Shown piece by piece: positions 14,110 through 21,096 of a stretch of 22,735 nucleotides of DNA. Source of the DNA: Acidobacteriota bacterium (GTDB lineage Bacteria > Acidobacteriota > Terriglobia > UBA7540); contig JAJYHU010000147.1 of the NCBI GenBank assembly GCA_021784615.1, positions 1 through 22,735 of the forward strand, given 5' to 3'. Every line of letters starts with the position of its first letter. Position 1 is the first letter of the stretch. The notes beneath the pieces were generated by a model, which did not search any database, was not told the origin of the DNA, and saw only the letters and a program-made list of their open reading frames with translations. A program made the translations under genes and the position numbers.

Positions 14110-15468
14110 TTAAAAATGGTACAACAAGACAAAATTCAAACTGCGATCGAGGACGGTCGTCTCAGTCTGCGAAATCCTGCGCCAGAAATCGTATTCGTAA
14201 ATGAAGGACAGATTATCCGCCACCCGGACCGTGATGCCGGGTTGCAGGATATATTCCCTCCGGCCATTGATGCCGTGGTAATTGCCCTGGCTGAAGTTGA
14301 AACGCGGCTGGTAGCGTCCCCTCGCCCAGCGCACGCCGCCCAGAACGTAGGTTGCATCCTGCGGCGGCAGCACGACGATTCCGTTCACCGTTTGCCGCAG
14401 GACTTCGCCGTACCCGAGCACCGGCCCAAGCTGCAACGTGCCGTCGGCTGCCACCTGCGTGCGAGTGTTGTGCGGCCCGGCGTCCCGATCGATGGCGCCC
14501 TGAGCGAATGAGCCGCCCAGCGTCAGCGAGGTTTGTTTGCTGAAATGCCACACCGGTGCAAAGCGCATGGCAACATCGTTCTTGGCATGCGCACCGGGCT
14601 CCGAGACAAAATCCCGACCGGGCAACGATCCGTTGATGCCTGAATTGTTTGAGAAATATTGCAATGAGTACCGAGCGCCCAATCGCCCGGAAAGGCTGTG
14701 CGAGCCCTCGAACCCCAGGCCATATTCGGGGTCCAGCTTAAGGCCGTCGAAATATTGGATATTGCCAAAAAAGGAGTCATCCCACTCAAGCCCCACCCGC
14801 CGATAGAAGCTTCCCGCCTGGAATTCTCCCCACGGGGTCCGATAGCGCACGTAGCCTTGCTGGAGCCAGGTGTTCCCCGGGAAGAAGCTGCGCAGCTTCG
14901 TCGTCCTGAAGCGATAATCCGCATGAAAACCCCACGGGCCCTTCTGGCCGTCAACCAATGCAGAGAAGGCGTAGAGTTCAAACCTGGGACTCGCGCCTGA
15001 AATACCGACTGGCACGTATTGGAACAGATAAACATCACCGCCAAAGTGGATGGGCGCAAGGACGGATTGGACTCCCAAATTCTTTGCCGCTCCTGCAGCA
15101 ACGGCGGAAGCTTGCAAGCGGTGCTTCGTCTGAATGCCCGCAGGCTTTGCAGACTCAGCTACGGCGCCGGACTTTGCCGCCGGACCGGACGTTGTTCGAG
15201 GCGAGGCGGATGGCTGTTTACAGGCGGCGAGATCCCTAATTTGCTTCTCCAATGCATCAATCCGCCGGTCTTGTTCGGTCACCCGTTTTTTTAACTGCTG
15301 GATTTGGACTTCCTCGCTGTCACTGTTATGACCCGGGCGTTGTGCTTGGGCAAAGGAGGGAATTCCCGCGCCTAAGGCTACCGTTAGAAGCGCTGGAACG
15401 ATAGAAAGCAGGCTCACCATCTGCGAATTCCTATTCCATGTTCTAATCGATTGATGGCTCGGATACAT
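14110..15468 (-). CDS. Outer-membrane beta-barrel (porin-like) protein
   Basis: A signal peptide (SLLSIVPALLTVALGAGIPSFAQA) precedes a coiled-coil (EVQIQQLKKRVTEQDRRIDALEKQIRDL) and an Ala/Ser/Pro-rich linker. The remaining 320 or so residues alternate in the manner of barrel strands (FELYAFSALVDG, WGFHADYRFRTTKLRSFF, LGARYSLQYFSNNSG). The chain ends in Phe (FVLLYHF), the usual signal for outer-membrane assembly. The layout resembles OprP/OprO-like acidobacterial porins. Start candidates are 15498, 15468 and 15420; I choose 15468 because it gives basic residues before the hydrophobic core and a GGAG 11 bases upstream. The gene is first in the four-gene operon, 18 bases before the MFS gene. 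Substrate unknown. Confidence 0.8.
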   Translation of the reverse strand: MYPSHQSIRTWNRNSQMVSLLSIVPALLTVALGAGIPSFAQAQRPGHNSDSEEVQIQQLKKRVTEQDRRIDALEKQIRDLAACKQPSASPRTTSGPAAKSGAVAESAKPAGIQTKHRLQASAVAAGAAKNLGVQSVLAPIHFGGDVYLFQYVPVGISGASPRFELYAFSALVDGQKGPWGFHADYRFRTTKLRSFFPGNTWLQQGYVRYRTPWGEFQAGSFYRRVGLEWDDSFFGNIQYFDGLKLDPEYGLGFEGSHSLSGRLGARYSLQYFSNNSGINGSLPGRDFVSEPGAHAKNDVAMRFAPVWHFSKQTSLTLGGSFAQGAIDRDAGPHNTRTQVAADGTLQLGPVLGYGEVLRQTVNGIVVLPPQDATYVLGGVRWARGRYQPRFNFSQGNYHGINGRREYILQPGITVRVADNLSFIYEYDFWRRISQTETTVLDRSLNFVLLYHF

Positions 15469-15638
15469 CTTCAGAAGATCTCCGTGGCAAAAATGCATGA
15501 AGTTATGATCGTACTATGGGAGAAAGGCTTTGTGTTATGAGGAACTTTTGACGCGAAGGAAATGCCTTTGCAATCCTCTCAAGCGGGCAAAGCAAAAAAC
15601 TGTATCGTCATTCTTGTAGGAAAGTGAGCAACAAACCG

Positions 15639-16919
15639 TCAGAACAGGCGGAAGCTTACTTCCACCATGACGCGGACAGGCACCGGAGAGCCATTGCGCA
15701 AGGCCGGTTTGAACTTCCAGGTTTTGACCGTGCGAAGCGCATTTTCATCAAGACCCATTCCCAGGGGTTTAACAACTTGAGCATCCTGAACGTTTCCCTG
15801 AGCATCCACCACAATCCAAAGCACCACGGTCCCTTGGTATTTGGCCTTGCGGGCCTGTTCAGAGTAGGGAGGTTCAGGCTTATAGATGGGAATCGGAGCG
15901 CTGACGTTTCCGCCCACGCTATAAGCGCCGCCACCGGTTCCTGCGCCCTCGCCCGGACCGAGTCCGCCCCCTTTGCCCGAGCCAATTCCTGTACCCTGCC
16001 CAGAGCCAATGCCTCCGCCGTAGCCTGGCCCGGCGGACGGCGGTGCGGGAACACCCTGCAAGGGGTCACCCCATTGTGCGTTTGCAGCCATCTGCGGCAG
16101 TTTCAGTTGGGGAGGTCCAAGTAATGTGGGCTGGACCGGCAACTTGGGTTTCAACTCGGGCATTTTCACCACGGGAGGCGCAAGTTGTATCTTGGCAAAC
16201 TCGGGAGCCTTGCCCTTTGACGCCGGCGCGGGAGTCCGATCGCCGCCGCCACCACCGCCCCCAGCCTTATTGGCCGAGGCGGGAAGCTGTGGCAAGTAGG
16301 GCGAGATATCGACAATCTGCGTCGTAGCCGGTTTCACGGGGTTGAGCATCCGGCTGATGTAATAAGGCAACACCAGAGCCAGGATCACAACCGCATGGAC
16401 TAAGAAGGAATTGATCCAGGAAGCCGACTCCTGCTTGTATTCCTGCCAGATGTCCGGCGGGTACTCGCGCTTCTTGAAGCTGAAAACACCAATGGCTTCC
16501 CCAACCAGGTATCCTGCGATAAGTCCAAGGATGATCTTTGAAGGGCCGCCGAGCGCCCAGGCCGCGCCTGCTCCAATGATGGCAACGGCGCCTCCGCACA
16601 GAGCCCGTTTCTTTTCTTGCGCACGGTTGAAAATTCCAATGGGCTCAGTGGGTTTCTCAAAAAGCGTTTTGATCTGGCTGCGAAAATCCCGATACCAGGG
16701 CCGCATTTCGGTAACGGGGAGAGCGACCTCGCCATGGTAGTACTTGGAGTTGACGGTTGCTCTTGAGGCGCGCCGCCATTCCCTGAAGCCATCCCGCAAC
16801 GACGCCAGGAGCCCCGGGGGCTCAGTCAGCGTAAACAGATACTCTGGTTTTCCGGACGGTGAAGGTCCGGCCGCCGTTGGACGGCTGCCAGAACTGACTT
16901 GCGTTTCAGTAGTTGGCAT
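15639..16919 (-). CDS. TonB-family energy-transducing protein
   Basis: The protein has 426 residues from the ATG at 16917-16919 (MPTTETQ). It has hydrophobic segments at about residues 106-135 (CGGAVAIIGAGAAWALGG and onward) and 165-190 (SFLVHAVVILALVLPYYI). A long Pro- and Gly-rich linker follows, including GGGGGGGD and GGGIGSGQGTGIGSGKGGGL. A C-terminal TonB domain closes it (KPEPPYSEQARKAKYQGTVV, then VVDAQGNVQDAQVVKPLGMG and KTWKFKPALRNGSPV). TonB domains span the periplasm and pass proton-motive energy to outer-membrane receptors. Unusually it has two membrane segments before the linker. It lies 170 bases upstream of the barrel gene on the same strand and may serve it, but no ExbB/D genes are near. 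Confidence 0.9.
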   Translation of the reverse strand: MPTTETQVSSGSRPTAAGPSPSGKPEYLFTLTEPPGLLASLRDGFREWRRASRATVNSKYYHGEVALPVTEMRPWYRDFRSQIKTLFEKPTEPIGIFNRAQEKKRALCGGAVAIIGAGAAWALGGPSKIILGLIAGYLVGEAIGVFSFKKREYPPDIWQEYKQESASWINSFLVHAVVILALVLPYYISRMLNPVKPATTQIVDISPYLPQLPASANKAGGGGGGGDRTPAPASKGKAPEFAKIQLAPPVVKMPELKPKLPVQPTLLGPPQLKLPQMAANAQWGDPLQGVPAPPSAGPGYGGGIGSGQGTGIGSGKGGGLGPGEGAGTGGGAYSVGGNVSAPIPIYKPEPPYSEQARKAKYQGTVVLWIVVDAQGNVQDAQVVKPLGMGLDENALRTVKTWKFKPALRNGSPVPVRVMVEVSFRLF

Positions 16920-17247
16920 TAATAACCTGTTGCAGACTCCCTGTCCCAATATACTTCGGGTGTTCTCCTACCATACGATGTGTCCACCACGCCCGGAGTT
17001 GTACCCCGAAAGGCGACACAAACTTCCATTTTCATTATCTTACCACAATGCTCGCCGCGAAAGCCGCATCGCCGTTGCAATTGCCGATGCGTTCTTTCAA
17101 GGAACCTCTTTTCCGGACGCTTCGGGCGGGATCCTGCTTTCCGGTTGCTATGGCAATTCGGGTGTTATTTCGGTGGCGCATCCGTCAGCCGGGACTATGC
17201 TAACATGCATAATGGTTCTTGCTTGAGAACGTCAACGACAACGCCCC
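16920..17247. other. 328-base divergent promoter region (TonB protein / smpB)
   Basis: No gene is supported here. The region separates two divergent genes and should carry both promoters. A CATAAT-like -10 lies near 17210 (reading toward smpB) without a clear -35. A small hairpin GTTCT/AGAAC lies near 17214-17230. Short plus-strand frames in this stretch are low in protein character. Confidence 0.4.
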
Positions 17248-17733
17248 ATGACGACCAAAAATGCCGCAGCCCGGATGAAAAACTTTGCCCTCAATCGTCA
17301 GGCGGGGCATTTTTATACTTTTCTGGATAAATTCGAAGCAGGCATCGAACTGAAGGGTACGGAAGTTAAGTCCATCCGGGAAGGGAAAGTCAATCTAAAG
17401 GACAGTTACGCGCTGGTGAAGGCGGGGCAAATTTGGCTTATCAATTGCCACGTGAGCACCTATAGTTCGGGCAGTTACCTCAATCACGACCCATTGCGAG
17501 ATCGTCGCCTGCTTCTCCATCGGCAGGAAATCGACAAGCTCATGTCACGAACCCAGGAAAAAGGGTTGACCCTGGTTCCCATCCGGCTCTATATGAAAGC
17601 CAACCGGATCAAATGCGAGATTGCTCTGGCCAAAGGCAAAAAAGTCTACGATCACCGTGAAACTGAAAGGCGTCGTACAATTACACGCGAGACGGAACAG
17701 GCCATCCGCGATCATCGGCAGCGGTCCGGCTGA
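17248..17733 (+). CDS. smpB: SsrA-binding protein SmpB
   Basis: SmpB binds tmRNA and delivers it to stalled ribosomes for trans-translation. The 161 residues match the family along their length: NFALNRQAGHFYTFLDKFEAGIELKGTEVKSIREGKVNLKDSYA (the OB-fold tmRNA-binding core), INCHVSTYSSGSYLNHDPLRDRRLLLHRQEIDKL and a basic C-terminal tail (KVYDHRETERRRTITRETEQ) that enters the ribosomal decoding centre. The tail (…RRRTITRETE) is slightly changed from the common 'KRExxKxRdaeRei'. No Shine-Dalgarno sequence is evident before the ATG. No tmRNA gene is in the window. It is followed by pepA on the same strand after 126 bases. Confidence 0.95.
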   Translation: MTTKNAAARMKNFALNRQAGHFYTFLDKFEAGIELKGTEVKSIREGKVNLKDSYALVKAGQIWLINCHVSTYSSGSYLNHDPLRDRRLLLHRQEIDKLMSRTQEKGLTLVPIRLYMKANRIKCEIALAKGKKVYDHRETERRRTITRETEQAIRDHRQRSG

Positions 17734-17859
17734 CCGGGTCGCCCGCCACGATTGCTCGATGGGCTGATGAAGGAATAACGCCACTCAAAGCTGGCGATCA
17801 TCCAAGAAATCAGCGCGGACACCATATCCCATGAGACTACAGGAAGGAGTTATAGCGCA

Positions 17860-19347
17860 TTGAAAATCGAGTTGCAGCATGAACCCGTTGAAAAGTTATC
17901 CCTGCCGGCGCTTGCCGTTTACAGTTTTGAAGAGGATCCCTCATCGAGCGGAACAGCCCGGCGTCTTCCATCCAAAGTCCAAAAGCTGCTGGAGGATCTC
18001 AAAGCGTGCGGTGAATTGACCGGAAAGGCGTACGAATGCACCCTGGTCCACCAACCGGTGGGAATGGCAGTTCAAAAACTGCTGGTCGTGGGAGCCGGGA
18101 AGAAGGAAAAATTCAAGCCTTTCCATCTCGGGCGCCTGGCCGGCGCTGCGGTCCGGTTCCTGCGCGCTCGGGCTGTTCACGAGATGGCGTGGATTGTCGG
18201 GGAAAAGGATGGAACCAAGGGGATTCAAACGGTAACCGAGGGCGCAGTTCTCGCTGATTACGATGCGGACCGGTATCGGACCGAGCAGAGAGCTGACCGG
18301 CGGGTCGATTTGTTTGCGCTTGTGTGCGATAAGACGCCCGGGTCCGAAGCTTGGGCAGCGGCCATCGCGCAAGGACAAGCGATCGCCGAGGCCACAAACT
18401 TTACTCGCGATCTTGTGAATGAACCCGCCAATCAAATGACGCCGACTCTGCTGGCCCGGCATGCGCGGGAGATGGCTGAGCGTACGGGGCTTGGCTATCA
18501 AGAGCTTGGGACTGAGGAGATTCGCGCTTTGAAGATGGGAGCCTTGTGGGCTGTGGCCCAGGGAAGCGATGAGCCGCCGCGGTTGATGGTGCTCCGGTAC
18601 ACTCCCGAGGAAGCTCCGGAAGCTCCGGTCATCGGCTTGGTCGGCAAAGGAATTACGTTCGACTCCGGCGGCATCTCGATCAAGCCCAGCCAGGATATGC
18701 ATGAAATGAAAACCGACATGGCGGGCGGAGCAACAATGCTGGGCGTCATGCAGGCGATTGCCCAGCTTAAGCCTCGCGTCCGCGTGATCGCCGTCGTTCC
18801 GTCAACCGAAAACATGGTCAGCGGCAAGGCCTACCGGCCAGGAGACGTGATCACTTCCATGTCCGGAAAGACGATTGAGGTGTTAAACACCGATGCGGAA
18901 GGGCGCCTGGCGCTTGCCGACGGGCTTGCTTACGCAAAGCAACTTGGTTGCACGGTGCTGATTGACGCGGCAACCCTGACGGGGGCGGTCATGGTGGCTT
19001 TAGGCAATATCACCACGGGAGTCTTTGGCTCGGATCAGGAATGGGTGAACCGCGTGATTTCGAGTGGGATTGAAACGGGTGAAAGGATGTGGCAACTGCC
19101 CGTCGATGACGACTACCGCGAGCTTTACAAAAGTTCCATCGCCGACCTCGCAAACACCGGTGGACGATACGGCGGCGCGATCACGGCGGCGATGTTCGTG
19201 GGAGATTTTGCCGGGGATACGCCCTGGGTTCACATGGATATTGCCGGAACACGGTGGTCCAATGAGGAAAAGCCTTATTTGGCCAAGGGTCCCACGGGCG
19301 TTCCGGTGCGGACGCTGGTCCACTTGCTGATGGACTTTGCGAAGTAA
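17860..19347 (+). CDS. pepA: Leucyl aminopeptidase (M17 family)
   Basis: The cytosolic dizinc exopeptidase removes N-terminal residues from peptides. The 495 residues (family about 500) show the variable N-terminal domain and the conserved catalytic domain: GKGITFDSGGISIKPS (Lys and Asp metal ligands), the KTDMAGGA element, and the M17 signature NTDAEGRLALADGLAYA. IAGTRWSNEEKPYLAKGPTG near the end is also typical. The start is TTG at 17860, supported by AGGAAGGAG about ten bases upstream; no in-frame ATG nearby fits better. It follows smpB by 126 bases. Confidence 0.95.
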   Translation: MKIELQHEPVEKLSLPALAVYSFEEDPSSSGTARRLPSKVQKLLEDLKACGELTGKAYECTLVHQPVGMAVQKLLVVGAGKKEKFKPFHLGRLAGAAVRFLRARAVHEMAWIVGEKDGTKGIQTVTEGAVLADYDADRYRTEQRADRRVDLFALVCDKTPGSEAWAAAIAQGQAIAEATNFTRDLVNEPANQMTPTLLARHAREMAERTGLGYQELGTEEIRALKMGALWAVAQGSDEPPRLMVLRYTPEEAPEAPVIGLVGKGITFDSGGISIKPSQDMHEMKTDMAGGATMLGVMQAIAQLKPRVRVIAVVPSTENMVSGKAYRPGDVITSMSGKTIEVLNTDAEGRLALADGLAYAKQLGCTVLIDAATLTGAVMVALGNITTGVFGSDQEWVNRVISSGIETGERMWQLPVDDDYRELYKSSIADLANTGGRYGGAITAAMFVGDFAGDTPWVHMDIAGTRWSNEEKPYLAKGPTGVPVRTLVHLLMDFAK

Positions 19348-19360
19348 GTTGGCACCGAGC

Positions 19361-19519
19361 ATGAAGCTGGCCGATATTTCATGGCGGGACCGCTTGCAAC
19401 TGCTGAATGGCGTCCTATTCTGCCTGGTGGGAATTCTGATGATGGGCCGCTATTTGAGCGGCCAATTTCCAGCCCTACTGGCCATCCTGGGCGCCCTCTT
19501 CCTTGCTTTTGGCGGCTAA
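19361..19519 (+). CDS. Small two-helix membrane protein, possibly truncated
   Basis: The 52-residue ORF (MKLADISWRDRLQLLNGVLF then CLVGILMMGRYLSG...ALLAILGALFLAFGG) is 13 bases after pepA. It has two hydrophobic helices around a short turn (GRYLSGQFP). It ends at a TAA (19517-19519). The same frame then continues 13 codons as RVVLARKELRKFGDRRL before a TAG, which is a natural-looking basic tail ('FGGYRVVLARKEL...'); the TAA may be a recent nonsense change. No clear ribosome-binding site. Unknown function. Confidence 0.5.
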   Translation: MKLADISWRDRLQLLNGVLFCLVGILMMGRYLSGQFPALLAILGALFLAFGG

Positions 19520-19553
19520 CGTGTGGTTTTGGCCAGAAAGGAGTTGCGCAAGT

Positions 19554-20141
19554 TTGGCGATCGGCGCTTATAGCGGCTTGGTGCTTCATCCCCTGAGAAC
19601 GCTGCTTGCCGTTTTGTTTGCGGCAATGATGGCGGCGCTGATCCTCTGGATGTTTCGGGTGCCGGCGCGGGTAACGATCGAGGTCGCGCACGCGCGGCGA
19701 AGCGTCAGAGGGATCGCTCGGATTCTGGTTCCGACGCGCGGAACCGAGCACGCCGAACGCGCCACCGAACTTGCCTGCAGGTTGGGCCAGGAACACAAAT
19801 CCCAAATCATTATCATTTATGTTGTGGAGGTTCCGCTGACTCTTTTACTCGGCGCTCGAATGCCAAAGGAAGAGCACCGTGCGGAGGATCCCGTCCGGCG
19901 CAGCGCGGAGATTGTAAAGGTCCACAACTTGGAGGCCATCACGCACATCGACCGCGACCGCGACGCAGGGCGTGGGATTCTTCGCGCTGCCAGCGATCTT
20001 GACGCCGATCTGGTGGTGATCGGCATGGACCCTGAGCGGAGCCATTTTCCCGATCCGCTGTGCCGTACCATTGAAACCTTGCTGCGGCGCGGAAATCTGG
20101 AAGTCATTGTCGACAATCATCCAGCCTCCGAGGCCGCCTGA
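19554..20141 (+). CDS. Membrane-anchored universal-stress (USP) domain protein
   Basis: The protein has a hydrophobic stretch (LRTLLAVLFAAMMAALILWMF) followed by a USP domain: IARILVPTRGTEHAERATELACRLGQEH, IIIIYVVEVPLTLLL and DLVVIGMDPE. The glycine-rich ATP loop that normally follows (GxxG-x9-GS) is missing (RSHFPDPLCRTIETLL), so it probably does not bind ATP. The domain resembles USP domains carried by amino acid permeases and potassium-channel regulators. The start is uncertain: TTG at 19554-19556 has AAAGGAG at 19537-19543; an upstream start at 19503 would overlap the small membrane protein. A TrkA-like remnant follows 40 bases later. Confidence 0.7.
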   Translation: MAIGAYSGLVLHPLRTLLAVLFAAMMAALILWMFRVPARVTIEVAHARRSVRGIARILVPTRGTEHAERATELACRLGQEHKSQIIIIYVVEVPLTLLLGARMPKEEHRAEDPVRRSAEIVKVHNLEAITHIDRDRDAGRGILRAASDLDADLVVIGMDPERSHFPDPLCRTIETLLRRGNLEVIVDNHPASEAA

Positions 20142-20181
20142 GATCGCAGCAAGGAAGCCGGAGCGTCACAGGAATAATGGA

Positions 20182-20391
20182 ATGAAGATTATCGTGATCG
20201 GTTAGGGGCGCGTAGGCTTGCGGTTTGTTGAGAAAGTGGACGCCTCGGTCTATCAACTTGTGGTGATTGATAAGGAGCGGCCCGTCATCGAACGCGCTGA
20301 CCACCCGCGCGGGGAATCCTGCTGGGAATGTAACCGCCGCAAGAAAATCAGCCCGCGCGGCGCGGCAAGGAATTTGGCGATTCCGGTCTGA
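20182..20391 (+). pseudogene. TrkA/RCK (KTN) domain remnant
   Basis: The frame reads MKIIVIG, then TAG (20203-20205), then GRVGLRFVEKVDASVYQLVV and IDKERPVIERADHPRGES, ending at a TGA at 20389-20391. MKIIVIGxGRVG is the Rossmann start of TrkA-N / RCK domains that gate potassium channels by binding NAD(H). The stop replaces the residue just after G7 (normally Ala, Cys or Gly). After about 35 residues the remaining sequence no longer resembles the family. The copy is therefore interrupted and truncated. It lies downstream of a USP-domain gene, consistent with a former potassium-regulation cluster. Confidence 0.72.
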
Positions 20392-20436
20392 CGCGTTCAC
20401 CGCTTCGGTCCGCTTAATCGTATTACCAGGAGAGCC

Positions 20437-21042
20437 ATGAGCCAGCACTTTATCGATGATGACAACCGGCAAGGCGCCCGGCAGCCGGAGCGTTTCAATC
20501 CCGACCGAGCATCGCGCCTTGACGATCCCGCACGGTTCGAATACCTTCCTCCAGCGGAAGTGGCCGGAATGCTGGATGCTCCCGCCAACAGCAAAATACT
20601 CGACTTCGGAACAGGGACGGGAACCTATGCCATCGAGCTGGCGCGGCTTCGCCCGGATGTCGAAGTGATCGCTCTCGACGAGCAGCCTGCCATGCTCGAA
20701 CGGCTGCAAGCAAAGCCGGCGGCAGCGTCGCTTCCCAACTTGAAACCGGTCCTGGCCTCAGAAATCTCCGGCGTCAATGGGCAGGTTGACCGCGTGCTGG
20801 CGCTGAACGTTTTGCACGAACTTGGCGATGAGGCGCTACAGAGTCTTCGTGCTTTGCTCAAGCCAGGCGGCGCGGCGCTTTTTATCGACTGGAATGCTGA
20901 AGTTGACCGTCCCGCCGGCCCGCCGCGCGATCACGTCTACTCGCCCGCCGAAGCCCGCGCACGCCTTGAACAAGTGGGATTTACGATCGAGTTGGAAAGA
21001 CTGTTCCCCTACCACTACGCCCTCCGCGTCCATGCCTCCTAG
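20437..21042 (+). CDS. Class I SAM-dependent methyltransferase
   Basis: The protein has 201 residues with the SAM-binding motif I ILDFGTGTGTYAIELARL (GxGxG-type loop), an acidic residue at the end of strand 2 (VIALDEQ), motif III-IV VDRVLALNVLHEL, and a final 'GGAALFIDWNAE' plus YHYALRVHAS. The layout matches the UbiE/ArsM-type class I family. The target cannot be told. The ATG at 20437 has AGGAG four bases upstream. Neighbours do not hint at a pathway. Confidence 0.88.
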   Translation: MSQHFIDDDNRQGARQPERFNPDRASRLDDPARFEYLPPAEVAGMLDAPANSKILDFGTGTGTYAIELARLRPDVEVIALDEQPAMLERLQAKPAAASLPNLKPVLASEISGVNGQVDRVLALNVLHELGDEALQSLRALLKPGGAALFIDWNAEVDRPAGPPRDHVYSPAEARARLEQVGFTIELERLFPYHYALRVHAS

Positions 21043-21096
21043 GGAGGATCGATCACAATTTTCCCGTTGATTTCGGGGCTGCCTGGCGCTCCAAAC

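Noticed and set aside
17941..18702. A 253-codon minus-strand frame inside pepA.
   Set aside because: Antisense shadow of the aminopeptidase, which has full catalytic motifs.
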